From NCBI RefSeq assembly GCF_001746755.1, contig NZ_MCGG01000017.1, forward strand, positions 109,600 to 173,599: a stretch of 64,000 nt of DNA. The letters are read 5' to 3'. Below the pieces are notes generated by a model. The model ran no database searches. It saw nothing but the letters and a program-made list of their open reading frames with translations, and was not told the origin of the DNA. This DNA is from Magnetovibrio blakemorei (lineage in GTDB: Bacteria; Pseudomonadota; Alphaproteobacteria; Rhodospirillales; Magnetovibrionaceae). Each line of letters opens with the position of its first letter. Positions within the stretch are counted from its first letter, which is position 1. A program made the translations under genes and the position numbers. Positions 53,782 through 63,400 of this stretch are shown here, one piece after another.

Positions 53782-54297
53782 CTATTTTAGGGGCAGAACC
53801 TTTGCACCATTTCGCTTGTCGGGGCCGGAATACTTTTGCTGGCTGAGGCGACGATCAGGGCCATAGTAGCTCGTGCACTCGACCATGGGGCGTGGATTTT
53901 CCATCACACTCACAATGCGTCCCAGCAAGGACTGAGGGGAAATGGGCTTGCCCAGGAAATCGTTGACTCCGGCGTTGCGGGCCTCGTTTTGCAAGCTGGT
54001 TTCAGTGTAACCGGTCACCATAATGATGGGCACCGCACGACTTACGCCTTGGAGTTTACGGATCATGCTGACGCATTCCACCCCGTCCATACCCTCCATT
54101 TTCCAATCGAGGATCACCAAATCAAACGCCGTATTCGGATGAACGTTGTCGAGGATGTCGATGGCCTCAATCCCATCGCGGGCTTCTTCCAGCAAGGTCA
54201 TGCCCAGAGCTTGAAGAATCGAACGCAACAACGTGCGAAAATGCACATTGTCTTCGACAATCAAAATTTTGAGTTGCGACACATCGAGCGAACTCAT
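53782..54297 (-). CDS. Single-domain response regulator
   Basis: A 171-residue receiver with acidic EDN near residue 15, phospho-acceptor Asp64 in VILDWKMEGM, Thr in MVTGYT and Lys in FLGKPI. A 40-residue tail (YGPDRRLSQQKYSGPDKR) has two GPD(R/K)R repeats, seen in stand-alone alphaproteobacterial regulators. No kinase is nearby. Output is presumably through a partner. Confidence 0.87.
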   Translation of the reverse strand: MSSLDVSQLKILIVEDNVHFRTLLRSILQALGMTLLEEARDGIEAIDILDNVHPNTAFDLVILDWKMEGMDGVECVSMIRKLQGVSRAVPIIMVTGYTETSLQNEARNAGVNDFLGKPISPQSLLGRIVSVMENPRPMVECTSYYGPDRRLSQQKYSGPDKRNGAKVLPLK

Positions 54298-54418
54298 GGA
54301 TACCCCAAAAAGATTTTTTATTCTTAAATTTTCACACCGCCCCCAAGCGTCTTCAGCGACACCATATCGAATTCACACTGGGGCTTAAAGAAAAATAACA
54401 GGGAAAGAGGTGTTTACC

Positions 54419-54844
54419 TTACAGCAGGCCCAATTCTTCCAGATCGCGGGCCAATTCGAGCGGCATATCACCGTTCGGCGTGGATCCGACATCGGGCGGG
54501 GCTTTGGCGGGATCCAGGTAGCGCCAGCCTTGAAACGCGCGGTGGGGGCGATTTTGGGTCGCCACCAGTTTTGGGGACAAAATCATCACGCAGCGCTTTA
54601 CGCCTTCGTCATCGCTGTAGCTTTCAAACGCCAGAAGCTCTTGACGTGCCCGAATGGCCCCCTTAATCACCCAATAGATGGATCCCCCGTTCAGCACTTC
54701 AGCCTCTCGTTTGGGTTTCATCCGGGTGACATGACGAGGATTTGCAGACAGACCTTGAGCCACGTACGCGGCCATGCGCTGTTGTTGCAGATGCGCCAGA
54801 TGGTCAAAATCCTCGACCCCAACGGCCAGTTTGATCAGGTGCAC
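54419..54844 (-). CDS. DUF1489 family protein
   Basis: A 141-residue protein matching DUF1489, found in alphaproteobacteria: HLIKLAVGVEDFDHLAHLQQQRM, GGSIYWVIKG, RCVMILSPKLVATQNRPHRAFQGWRYL and GDMPLELARDLEELGLL. Function unknown. I start it at GTG 54844, eight bases after GGAGG; the TTG two codons earlier is too close to that site. It follows mgtE by 29 bases. Confidence 0.9.
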   Translation of the reverse strand: MHLIKLAVGVEDFDHLAHLQQQRMAAYVAQGLSANPRHVTRMKPKREAEVLNGGSIYWVIKGAIRARQELLAFESYSDDEGVKRCVMILSPKLVATQNRPHRAFQGWRYLDPAKAPPDVGSTPNGDMPLELARDLEELGLL

Positions 54845-54873
54845 GTTCAAAGCCTCCTCGGATAGGACGTTCT

Positions 54874-56307
54874 TTACAATAAGAACATCGCTCCCAGCCC
54901 CAAAAACACCAAAAAGCCGACCACGTCGGTGACGGTGGTGAGAAACACGCTCGACGCCACGGCGGGATCGATGCCGTGACGGTCCAGCGCAATGGGAATA
55001 ATGGCGCCGAACAAGCCTGCCACCACCATGTTGATGACCATCGCAGACCCGATCACCAAACCGATGGCCGGGTTCGAAAACCACGCCCACGCCACACCGC
55101 CGATCAACACCGCAAAAACCACCCCATTGATGGTCCCCACCAAAATCTCTTTGCCGATTTGGCGCCGGGCATTGGTCGAGGTGAGTTCTTTGGTGGCCAA
55201 CGCACGCACGGCAACGGTCAAGGTTTGGGTGCCGGCATTGCCGCCCATGGACGCCACAATGGGCATCAACACCGCCAACGCCACCACCTGTTCAATGGTG
55301 GCTTGAAAAAAGCCGATCACGACTGAGGCCATGATGGCCGTCAACAAATTGATAAACAGCCAGGAAAAGCGCTGTTTGGTGGTGTCCAAGGTTGCTGAGT
55401 ACAAATCGTCCTCACGCACACCACCCATCAGCAAGATGTCGTCTTCGGCCTCTTCATCGATGACGTCGACAACGTCGTCAATGGTGATGATACCGACCAA
55501 GCGGCCATCTGAACCGACCACCGGAGCGGACACCAAATCGCGCTGACGAAACAGAAAAGCAACTTCTTCTTGGTCCATATCGACCGGCACAAGTTTCATC
55601 TGCTCGTGCATGATGTCCGTCACCGGAACCGGACGCTTGGTTTGTAACAAGGTGCTGAGCGGAATGGTCCCAACCGGCCTGTGACGCGGGTCAACCACCA
55701 CAATGTCATAAAAAACGTTGGGCGTTTCCCATTCATCTTGCTCGGCGATTTCACGCATGAAAGTGATGGTTTCGCCCACCGTCCATATTTGCGGCACGGT
55801 CATGACTTCGCGCTGCATCAAACGGCCTGCGGAATATTCCGAGTACGCCAGACCTTGTTCGATCAGGGTGCGGTCAGCGGCCGGAATGGCATCTAGGACG
55901 TGAAGCTGTTCATGCGCTTCCAGCTCGTCAATAATCTCCACCGCGTCATCGGTGTCCAACTCAGCAACCGCAACCGCGACCGCGTCCAGACCGATGATGT
56001 CAAAAACATCGTCACGAACGGTTTCATCCAGCTCGGTGATGAAATCTGGATCGAGAACGTCGTGGGCGGCTTCCAAGAATGTGCGGCGCTGTTCGGGACT
56101 GAGACGCTCGGTAAGGTCGGCAGCGTCGGCGAAGTGCATATCTTCAACCAGATCGCGCACACCTTGCGTATCACCCGCTTCCAAAGCGGTGATGATTTCT
56201 TCGACGTCTGCGACATGCAACCCGTCATAGATTTCGCTGGGGTCTTCGGGCGGCACGGCACCGGGCGTTGTGATCGCGTCCTGATTTTCCAGATTCGGTT
56301 CGGTCAT
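54874..56307 (-). CDS. mgtE: Magnesium transporter MgtE
   Basis: A 477-residue MgtE: N-domain (about 30-135), two CBS domains (about 140-265; PVTDIMHEQMKLVPVDMDQEEVA, VVGSDGRLVGIITIDDVVDVIDEE), and five C-terminal membrane spans with MGGNAGTQTLTVAVRALAT. It lets Mg2+ in and is gated by cytosolic Mg2+ at the CBS/N interface. GGAGGAGG lies before ATG 56307; 70 upstream open codons are not part of it. It drives DUF1489 downstream. Confidence 0.95.
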   Translation of the reverse strand: MTEPNLENQDAITTPGAVPPEDPSEIYDGLHVADVEEIITALEAGDTQGVRDLVEDMHFADAADLTERLSPEQRRTFLEAAHDVLDPDFITELDETVRDDVFDIIGLDAVAVAVAELDTDDAVEIIDELEAHEQLHVLDAIPAADRTLIEQGLAYSEYSAGRLMQREVMTVPQIWTVGETITFMREIAEQDEWETPNVFYDIVVVDPRHRPVGTIPLSTLLQTKRPVPVTDIMHEQMKLVPVDMDQEEVAFLFRQRDLVSAPVVGSDGRLVGIITIDDVVDVIDEEAEDDILLMGGVREDDLYSATLDTTKQRFSWLFINLLTAIMASVVIGFFQATIEQVVALAVLMPIVASMGGNAGTQTLTVAVRALATKELTSTNARRQIGKEILVGTINGVVFAVLIGGVAWAWFSNPAIGLVIGSAMVINMVVAGLFGAIIPIALDRHGIDPAVASSVFLTTVTDVVGFLVFLGLGAMFLL

Positions 56308-56882
56308 AGAGACCTCCTCCAGTTCATTGGCCCGACTGGATAGGCGGTATAAATTGACACATGAAAAATGCGCGATGTTCGGACAAAAAAATAACGGACG
56401 GATCAAAAACGCCCCGCCGTCGAAAAGACCGCCTAGCGGGGGTGATACTAGCCTATGAGGCCCGGAACATAAAGCCCTGTTCCTTGTTCCACAGCCCCTT
56501 AAATGAGGACACCCCAAATGGTCGGCTAGAGGCGTTGTGCCAATGCTCAGGCCACCTCATGACGTCTGCTTTCAAGCGGATAGCGAGTAACTTTGAGGAC
56601 TTATACATAGCCCATGAGTTTTATCAATCCGGCCAAAATCATTTGGCCCGATGCATCCCATTTTGGCCCGATTTGGCACATGAATGAGACTTGCCGATGA
56701 TGAGAGTTGCCATCGCATTGAACATCCCACTATTTTATATGCTGAGGAATGACGATACGTCATTTATCGTATATGTTGTAACAATCGATTGTTGCGTTGC
56801 AGGATCTAAACAAAATCCACAGAGGTTTGTGAACCTGTTTCGTCAAATAGCCGTAGATGTTGACAGCCTGGGGGGGCAAACG
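56308..56882. other. Intergenic region upstream of mgtE and of the binding-protein gene
   Basis: 575 bases with no gene I can support. Short frames on both strands are random-looking. No Mg2+ riboswitch, tRNA or clear inverted repeat is recognised. It holds the mgtE promoter on one side and the promoter of the signalling cluster on the other. Confidence 0.55.
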
Positions 56883-57731
56883 ATGGCTTATCGAGCAGGA
56901 ACAGTTTTTTTCACGGCAATGGCGCAGCTCGCCATGACGATATCCATGCCCTACTCCCAACACTGGGCGAAGGGCCTCGGAATCATCTGCATCTGCATCG
57001 GCTCGTTTTGTTTCGCTCAAAACGTATTCGCCCAGAACCCAAACACGCGGGTCATCGCCGCTGCCAATTCCACCTGTTCAAGCATCAAAAAGGCTGCGGA
57101 TCTCTTTGCCCAACGCCATGATATCTCCTTCTCATACATCTGCAAATCGTCAGGACGCCTCGCAAAAGGCATCAAGGGCGGCATGCTTTCTCCCGATTAT
57201 TATATTTCCGCCAGCGAAGAATGGATGATGGATTTGGTGCAGAGCGGCCATGTGAACGCCGCTGCGGTTCGGCAACTTTGGGGGAATGAACTGATCCTTG
57301 CTTGTCCCACCAAACACCCTCTCGACATCACCAAATGGGAAGACGTGACCTCCGCCAAAGTCGCCCATCTTTTAATTGGCGATCCGGGCACCGCGCCGTT
57401 CGGACGTTATGCGAAACAGGCCTTAGAATCGGCTGGCTTTTGGGACCAAGTCAAAACCAAGGTGGGCACGCGCAAACACATCACGCTGCTGGCCGACGAT
57501 CTCTCTGTCGCAGCGGAAGGAACGGCAGGAATTCTTTATTCCACCAACCTTACCGATGAATTGCAGACCGTTTTGCATGTGCCGTCTGAATGGCACGATC
57601 CGATCCGCTATTACGGTGCTGCGCCCGTGGGAAAGGAGGACGATGCCATAATGGTTGATTTTATTTCATTCCTGAAGAGTCCCGAGGCGGTGGAGATTTT
57701 CAGCAACGCCGGCTTCCTAATTCTGCCTTGA
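56883..57731 (+). CDS. Orphan periplasmic binding protein, ModA-like
   Basis: A 282-residue secreted protein. After a long N-terminal region with hydrophobic core (GLGIICICIGSFCFAQNVFA), the mature domain has the two-lobed PBP type II layout of molybdate/substrate-binding ModA: VIAAANSTCSSIKKAADLF, YICKSSGRLAKGI, PDYYISASEEWMMDLV, ELILACPTKHPLDI, and the hinge segment GDPGTAPFGRYAKQAL. Two cysteines (ANSTC, YIC) may form a disulfide. No permease (ModB) or ATPase (ModC) gene follows; a histidine kinase does, 54 bases downstream, suggesting a sensory role. The start at 56883 follows a GGGGGG tract; earlier ATGs in the open frame lack support. Confidence 0.8.
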   Translation: MAYRAGTVFFTAMAQLAMTISMPYSQHWAKGLGIICICIGSFCFAQNVFAQNPNTRVIAAANSTCSSIKKAADLFAQRHDISFSYICKSSGRLAKGIKGGMLSPDYYISASEEWMMDLVQSGHVNAAAVRQLWGNELILACPTKHPLDITKWEDVTSAKVAHLLIGDPGTAPFGRYAKQALESAGFWDQVKTKVGTRKHITLLADDLSVAAEGTAGILYSTNLTDELQTVLHVPSEWHDPIRYYGAAPVGKEDDAIMVDFISFLKSPEAVEIFSNAGFLILP

Positions 57732-57785
57732 CAAAGCCCCACAAGCCCAACGACTGACAAACTTAACGCGAGGCCCGACCACAAC

Positions 57786-59399
57786 ATGAAGTACAATGAC
57801 CGCCCCCTCCTGTGGCAAATGCTTCTTCCCCTGTTATTTGTAAGCTTATTGTGGGTTGGGGCCACGGCGTTCACCATCGCGAGCTTGAATGAATCTCTCT
57901 CGCTGACGAAGCAACTACATGCCAGTCACGTCACTTCGGTACTCCGGCTCGAAAACATTAAAAACAAATTCTCCGCACTCAATCAAAATCTTTTGGAACT
58001 TCTGGCATCAGAAGAGGCAACTCAAATACAAGACCTCGCCAAAGAGATCGAAGTGCGTCAACAAAAACTACATGGCGAGCTGATCAATTTAAATTCGGCA
58101 CTGCTAAGATCACACCCGGATGCACTTTCATATTACAAAACGGTCCACAACTATTTTGGGCTTTATATCAGCTCAGTACGGCATTTGATTTTTCTCATTA
58201 AAGATTTTGAAAAAGAAGCCGCCTTTCTCGAATACCAAAAAACAGTTAGCCAACTCCTGGGAGATATTGACGAAACGCTCAACAAAATGACCAAACACGA
58301 GGTCACTGTTATGAATGAAGCATTTGACGAGTCATTAAGACAGGAAGCCCAAAACACTTACTTGTCTATGTTTTTCAGCATCATCTCGGGAACGGTATCC
58401 CTTTTGGTTTTGATCTGGAACGCACGGAGAATCGTCAAGCGTTTGAAGGTGGTCAGTAAGTTTGCATCAGGTTTAGATAAGGGCAATTTGTTGTTGAAGA
58501 GCCCTGAAACGGCAAAAGACGAAATCGGCAAACTCAGTCATGACCTGGAACATATGGCACAACGTCTCGACAGTTCGATCAAGGAACTTGACACCTATCA
58601 TTGCCACCTTAAAGAACTGGTCAATGAGCGAACCAACGAACTGAATATCTCCAAGATCAATGCGGAAGTGGCGAACCGCACCAAATCAGAATTTTTGGCC
58701 AATATGAGCCACGAGCTTAGAACCCCTTTGAATGCTGTCATTGGTTTTTCCAGCGCCATGCAAACAGAAATATTTGGTTCTTTGGGGGATGCAAAATACG
58801 TTGAATATATCAACAACATCCATGATTCCGGGATTCATCTTCTTGAACTCATCAACGACATTCTTGACCTCTCCCGGATTGAAGCGGGCGCTTTTGAACT
58901 TGATGAAGAACCTATGGATATTTCGGTGCTTTGCCACAACATCACCAAATTGGCTGGGCCACGGGCACTTGCGGGACAGATCCAGCTTAAAAACCGAGTT
59001 CCCAGGGACTTGCCATTATTTATTGGCGACCAGCGCCGAATGAAACAAATTCTCTTCAATCTCCTCACCAATGCGACCAAATTCACAGACCCCGGCGGCA
59101 CGGTCACGTTGGAAGCTTCGGCGAATGACAAGCACGCCCTGTCGATAACCGTGACGGATACCGGCCTGGGCATGACGAAGGAAGAAATCAATCTTGCCTT
59201 GTCTCGTTTTGGCCAAGTTGATGGATCTTTGTCCAGAAAACATGAAGGCGCTGGCTTGGGCCTGCCTTTAACGGAAGCACTCGTGCAATTGCATCATGGA
59301 GAACTGAAAATACAAAGCCAGAAAGGCCAAGGCACCACCGTAACCATTTCCTTCCCGCCAGAGCGGACGTTGACCTCTGTGGTAACAAACGGGGGCTAG
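57786..59399 (+). CDS. Membrane sensor histidine kinase
   Basis: A 537-residue kinase. Two membrane spans (about 10-32 and 194-212) flank a periplasmic helical region of 160 residues (four-helix-bundle type). A HAMP-like linker follows, then a coiled coil (about 255-298), the HisKA H box [20 protein letters not shown] with His309, and the HATPase with [16 protein letters not shown] and EGAGLGL. No receiver domain is attached. It lies directly behind the ModA-like gene; the CheY-like regulator at 61835 is the nearest receiver candidate. Confidence 0.93.
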   Translation: MKYNDRPLLWQMLLPLLFVSLLWVGATAFTIASLNESLSLTKQLHASHVTSVLRLENIKNKFSALNQNLLELLASEEATQIQDLAKEIEVRQQKLHGELINLNSALLRSHPDALSYYKTVHNYFGLYISSVRHLIFLIKDFEKEAAFLEYQKTVSQLLGDIDETLNKMTKHEVTVMNEAFDESLRQEAQNTYLSMFFSIISGTVSLLVLIWNARRIVKRLKVVSKFASGLDKGNLLLKSPETAKDEIGKLSHDLEHMAQRLDSSIKELDTYHCHLKELVNERTNELNISKINAEVANRTKSEFLANMSHELRTPLNAVIGFSSAMQTEIFGSLGDAKYVEYINNIHDSGIHLLELINDILDLSRIEAGAFELDEEPMDISVLCHNITKLAGPRALAGQIQLKNRVPRDLPLFIGDQRRMKQILFNLLTNATKFTDPGGTVTLEASANDKHALSITVTDTGLGMTKEEINLALSRFGQVDGSLSRKHEGAGLGLPLTEALVQLHHGELKIQSQKGQGTTVTISFPPERTLTSVVTNGG

Positions 59400-59597
59400 G
59401 ACCTTGATCGAATTTAGCCTCCTCCATAAGAGGCTTGAGTTCCAAACGTATTGTCAGTCCAATTCTCTGAGCATCTCGGCCGTCGAATATTTATCGAGGG
59501 CAACCTTAACGGCATTCCGTCCAGCTTCCTTGGCTTTGTAAAGGGCGACATCGGCACGTCGAAGAACTTGGCCCAGGGTATCTTCTTCGTCTCTGTA

Positions 59598-60240
59598 GTT
59601 CGCCCTGAAAAACTCTCAACATATTGATAAATAATGATTCCCTTGGGATTCTAAATATAGGAAAATGCCAGAAAGCAGTCCCGTAACGCTCATTTTCTGG
59701 TAGATTCTCATGAAGCCTAAAAAACCCCGCCGCCGTGATGCCGATCTGTTTCGCGAACGTCTGGACGCCATCATCGACATGAAGCATCACTTGATCCGGT
59801 TGGCCGGGATGTCCGACACCGTCGCCCAGGCCGCGCAAATGACTGGTGTCGATCCCGAGCGGATTTATGCCGATAGGGGCTATCGCGGCCATAATTACGA
59901 GGGCGAGGCCTCGGTCATGCTGTCCGGACACAAGCGCGGATTGAGCCCCCAAATGAAGCGTGAGTTGAAACGAAGATCGGCCATCGAGGCGACCATCGGG
60001 CATATGAAAACCGATGGCAGGCTTGATCGAAACTTCCTAAAAGGCCAAACTGGCGACGCCATCAACGCTCTGCTGGTTGCCGCAGGCCACAACATGCGCC
60101 TGATCCTCAACGCCCTGGCATTTTGGCTTGCCTGGATCATGAGCGTGACAGAAAAGACAGTCAAAATAGTAAAAACGGATACTTCCCGACTTATGATCCG
60201 ATACCAAACATCAATGGCTTAGGCATTGTTCAGGGCGAAC
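59598..60240 (+). mobile_element. Internally deleted IS5-family-like element
   Basis: A 643-bp element. Its ends are perfect 12-bp inverted repeats, GTTCGCCCTGAA (59598-59609) and TTCAGGGCGAAC (60229-60240). They are flanked by direct copies of TCTGTA (59592-59597 and 60241-60246), taken as the target duplication; a seventh base also matches, so 6-7 bp. It carries a shortened transposase gene, so it can move only if a full-length relative supplies the enzyme. Confidence 0.9.
59710..60222 (+). pseudogene. Transposase remnant, IS5-family type (N- and C-termini joined)
   Basis: A 170-codon open frame. Residues 1-32 (KPKKPRRRDADLFRERLD, HHLIRLA) are the N-terminal start of IS5-type transposases of about 350-450 residues. 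The rest (DRGYRGHNYEG with the second catalytic Asp, IEATIGHMKTDGRLDRNFLKG with the catalytic Glu) is the C-terminal part. The middle, with the first catalytic Asp, is absent; the junction is near residue 33, and the deletion keeps the frame. It is therefore not expected to be active. Confidence 0.85.
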
Positions 60241-61834
60241 TCTGTAAGTGCTGACGCCCAAGCTAATGGTCAAGAAAACCGTTTGGCCATGAGCGATGAC
60301 CGGGGTTTCAGAAATGATGGTTCTCAGACGTTCCGCAAGAACAACTGCAAACTCACTCTTGGTGTCCGGCAAACAAATTGCAAATTCCTCACCACCAATC
60401 CGACCCGCAATATCAACCGTGCGGATGGTATCCTTTATAATATTGCCAATCAGGGTAAGAGCTGCATCGCCCATTTCATGGCCATACGTGTCATTGACGT
60501 CTTTAAAACGGTCTACATCTAACATGATAATGGAGTACGACTGACCAAACCGCTTTGCTTGCTTGTTGATGTACTCACCCTTTTCGATAAATGACCGACG
60601 ATTGTTGATGTCCGTCAGGACATCTGTGTGCGCCAATATTTCGGCCCGTACTTTTGCATCGCTTAGGGATTGCGTTCGTTCACGCACCCTTTCCTCAAGC
60701 AAAGCGCGCTCGCGTTTCAAATCAAATATGGCAATGGAAAGCTGACGAAACGACGTGGACAGAAAGAAGGCAAGTATGGCGGCAGTCAGCAAAAACTCTT
60801 GCATGGCCACCACGGTTTCCGCTTGAGTTCCGATATGAGTAAACGCACCAAGTTCATTGGTTGCCCCAAAAGCAGCCGTGAAGGCAATCACCACCAACGC
60901 TGCGGTTGCCCCACGTTGACCAAATCGTATCGCTAAATATGCTATGAGCGGGAGCAAGAGTGATGGCATCCCTGTCCAGTACGGCCATGAGGCAGGAGAT
61001 AAAAAGACAACGGCACTCAGCAACAGGGTAGCAGCCGCGCTTGCCACAATTTCAAAAAATTGCGTGCGCCAATGAATCAAGGCTCTCTCGTCCCTCGTGA
61101 GCCACGCCAACAAGAATGGTGTTATGAGAAGCAACCCGATTGCATCCCCAAACCACCAAACGCGCCAAAACGCCCAATACGATATACTCTCATCGCCCAA
61201 TTCATAAATGGCCGCACCGCACAAAGCGGCGATTGGTGGAGAGACAAAAAGAAAAACCCCGACCATACCAAGAGACAGATCAATGGAGATGTCTTTGTAT
61301 GACTTGCCGCGCAGCAGAACAAAGCGAATAAAAAATGCCGTTAATGTCGCCTCTAGCGCGTTGACCAAAGCGAAGCCAGCGATCTGCCAAATTGGAAAAT
61401 GTCCAAAATCGGCCAAAAACTCACCAATTATGCCCGCACCGACGAACCAGATCCAATGCCGAGGCCTTGAAAGAATTAAGGCGGCCACAATCACCGCATT
61501 GGGGGGCCAGAAAATCGCGATGCCTTCGGGCATGATCGTCGTCGAAATGGCCAGTTGCGCTAAACCGTAATATGTCAAGCAGGCTAAGATGGATTGAGTG
61601 AGAATGTGGCTGAAAAATCGCTGCAATAGGTCTTACTCTTATCCAGAACCAAATACGCAGCCAAATTTTAGCGGAATGAAGATCAGATGAATATAATAAT
61701 ATTCAGCACATGCGCCTGACTCCCGGACAGGCCCGTCAATCAGGGATCAAGCTCCGTTTGATGAAGAGGCCCTACAGTTCACCTGAGCAGCACCATCATG
61801 GGCACCGCATAAGCTCGGCGCTGACCAAAACAAC

Positions 61835-62200
61835 TTAAGAATTTAGCGTTGTTTTTATAGTCTCTAAGAGTTGCTGTTCTGTAAAGGGTTTCGCGAGGAC
61901 TTGATTAGCGCCGAATCTTTCTGACATTTCAAGGAAGTCCATATTCCGCGAACGTCCGCCACCTGAAATGGCAATAATCTTTAAGTTCGGAAACATACTT
62001 TTGAGCTCGATAATTGTCTCAATGCCCTCTTTCTCAGGCATAATCAGATCTGTGATGATCAAATCAAATGGGGTCTCAACCTGTTTTTTGACACCAATAC
62101 GGCCATTTTCGGCTTCTTCAACATCATAATGAGCATTTTCAAGAATTTCACGTATTGCAAAGCGCGCCAGTTCTTCATCATCAATAATGAGTACACGCAT
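61835..62200 (-). CDS. CheY-like response regulator
   Basis: A 121-residue stand-alone receiver: IIDDEE, phospho-acceptor Asp51 in IITDLIMP, Ser in AISGGG and Lys in LAKPFTE. No output domain. It lies between the broken cyclase and tRNA-Leu and may be the partner of the kinase at 57786 or of another protein. It is noticeably AT-rich compared with the lipB side. Confidence 0.9.
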   Translation of the reverse strand: MRVLIIDDEELARFAIREILENAHYDVEEAENGRIGVKKQVETPFDLIITDLIMPEKEGIETIIELKSMFPNLKIIAISGGGRSRNMDFLEMSERFGANQVLAKPFTEQQLLETIKTTLNS

Positions 62201-62352
62201 AAAAACACCATCAACTTTTTAGGTATGAAACTTAAGCAAACAAAAACCTTGATGTACAAGAGTAATATATAAATCTTTAAGTTGAAACAACATCTTTGTA
62301 TAGACTGCCAAAACATTGACATGTTGCAGCTCACATTGAAGCCTCAGCAAAC

Positions 62353-62384
62353 AAAAAAGCCCGCCCCGAAGGGCGAGCTTTTTT
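62353..62384 (-). terminator. Terminator of tRNA-Leu
   Basis: AGCCCGCCC and GGGCGAGCT pair (one C-A mismatch) with a CGAA loop; on the minus strand it is followed by a run of T. Immediately downstream of the tRNA 3' end. Confidence 0.9.
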
Positions 62385-62389
62385 AAACT

Positions 62390-62476
62390 TGGTGCGGTCG
62401 AGAAGACTCGAACTTCCACGAACTTGCGTTCACAGCGACCTCAACGCTGCGCGTCTACCAATTCCGCCACGACCGC
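62390..62476 (-). tRNA. tRNA-Leu (anticodon GAG)
   Basis: On the minus strand, GCGGTCG pairs with CGACCGC; D arm GCGGAATTGGTAGACGCG is leucine-like; stem CAGCG/CGCTG encloses TTGAGGT with anticodon GAG; a long variable arm (TGAACGCAAGTTCGTG) is typical of class II tRNAs; T arm AGTTCGAGTCT; CCA is encoded. 87 bases. Confidence 0.97.
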
Positions 62477-62589
62477 ATAAAGTTTTTCGTGACACAACAC
62501 CTTAAACGAGGCGTTGCCTGCGGGGGGAATAGCAAATACTGTCGCTTCAATCAAGCACAGAGAAATAAAAGCCCAAACGAGATTTAACA

Positions 62590-63306
62590 ATGGCGGAAAA
62601 CAAGGCTTTACCAACGGTCGAATGGTGTGTTTCCGAGGCCTTGGTGGACTATGGCGAGGCCCTCGACTTCATGGAAACACGCGTTGCAGAGATCCGCGAC
62701 GGCTCAAAGCCGGAAATCGTATGGCTTTTGCAGCACCCGCCGCTGTACACCGCAGGCACCAGCGCCAAGGCGAACGACCTGTTGGACGCTGAGCGTTTCC
62801 CCGTTTACGAGGCCGGACGCGGTGGCCAATACACCTATCACGGCCCCGGCCAGCGGGTGGCCTATGTGTTGCTGGATCTCAAGCATCATGGCAGCGACGT
62901 GCGCGCTTTTGTGCAAAAATTGGAAGAGGTGATGATCCGCACCCTGGCCGCCTTTGACGTGGCTGGCGAGCGCCGCGATGGGCGGGTCGGCATCTGGGTG
63001 GCCGATCCTCAGCACATCGGCACGGAAGCGAAAATCGGCGCCATCGGCGTGAGGGTGCGCAAGTGGGTCAGCTTTCACGGCTTGGCACTCAACGTCAATC
63101 CGGACTTAAGCCACTTCAGTTCCATCGTACCGTGCGGCATTTCCGAACACGGTGTGACTTCGCTTGCCGACTTGCACGTTGAAGCCACCTTAGGCGACGT
63201 CGATACGGTCTTGCGTCAAACCTTTGAAGCTGTTTTCAAGCGTCACATCCAAGACATTGACGCCGCTCAGTTTCTGGCTCAGGTTGAGGCCCCAGTGCCA
63301 AAATGA
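62590..63306 (+). CDS. lipB: Octanoyltransferase (lipoate biosynthesis)
   Basis: A 238-residue Lip[31 protein letters not shown], the [12 protein letters not shown] lysine motif and [12 protein letters not shown] with the catalytic Cys are all present. It moves octanoate from acyl carrier protein to lipoyl domains. The start gives a normal length. The next gene begins 94 bases later; no terminator is visible. Confidence 0.96.
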   Translation: MAENKALPTVEWCVSEALVDYGEALDFMETRVAEIRDGSKPEIVWLLQHPPLYTAGTSAKANDLLDAERFPVYEAGRGGQYTYHGPGQRVAYVLLDLKHHGSDVRAFVQKLEEVMIRTLAAFDVAGERRDGRVGIWVADPQHIGTEAKIGAIGVRVRKWVSFHGLALNVNPDLSHFSSIVPCGISEHGVTSLADLHVEATLGDVDTVLRQTFEAVFKRHIQDIDAAQFLAQVEAPVPK

Positions 63307-63400
63307 TGGCAGATGGACGCGGCCACAATTCCTGCGTACGATAATCGAATCCTAATTTTGAATGGGCAATCGCGGGTTGAGAGCGTAAACAAAAGTGAAC

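Larger units (their letters stand above)
59454..61626 (-). pseudogene. MASE1-GGDEF diguanylate cyclase interrupted by an IS remnant
   Basis: The N-terminal 462 codons (to 60241) encode a MASE1 sensor (about ten spans, ending near residue 290; TIMPEGIAIFWPPNAVI), a short coiled coil and a GGDEF domain with LDVDRFKDVND and IGGEEFAICLP. The frame then runs into the element and stops at 60211 after nine foreign residues. The missing end, DEEDTLGQVL to MLREL, lies beyond the element at 59454-59597 in the same frame. Removing the element and one copy of TCTGTA restores SLGVSTYRDEEDT and a 507-residue cyclase. The broken product lacks the final helix and strand of the GGDEF domain, so it is probably inactive. 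Confidence 0.92.

Noticed and set aside
56572..56763. A 63-codon minus-strand frame in the mgtE upstream gap
   Set aside because: No ribosome-binding site, no features, and it overlaps the probable promoter of the binding-protein gene.
62390..62476. tRNA-Leu as an integration site with a duplicated 3' end
   Set aside because: I found no second copy of the tRNA 3' end and no integrase gene in the window.
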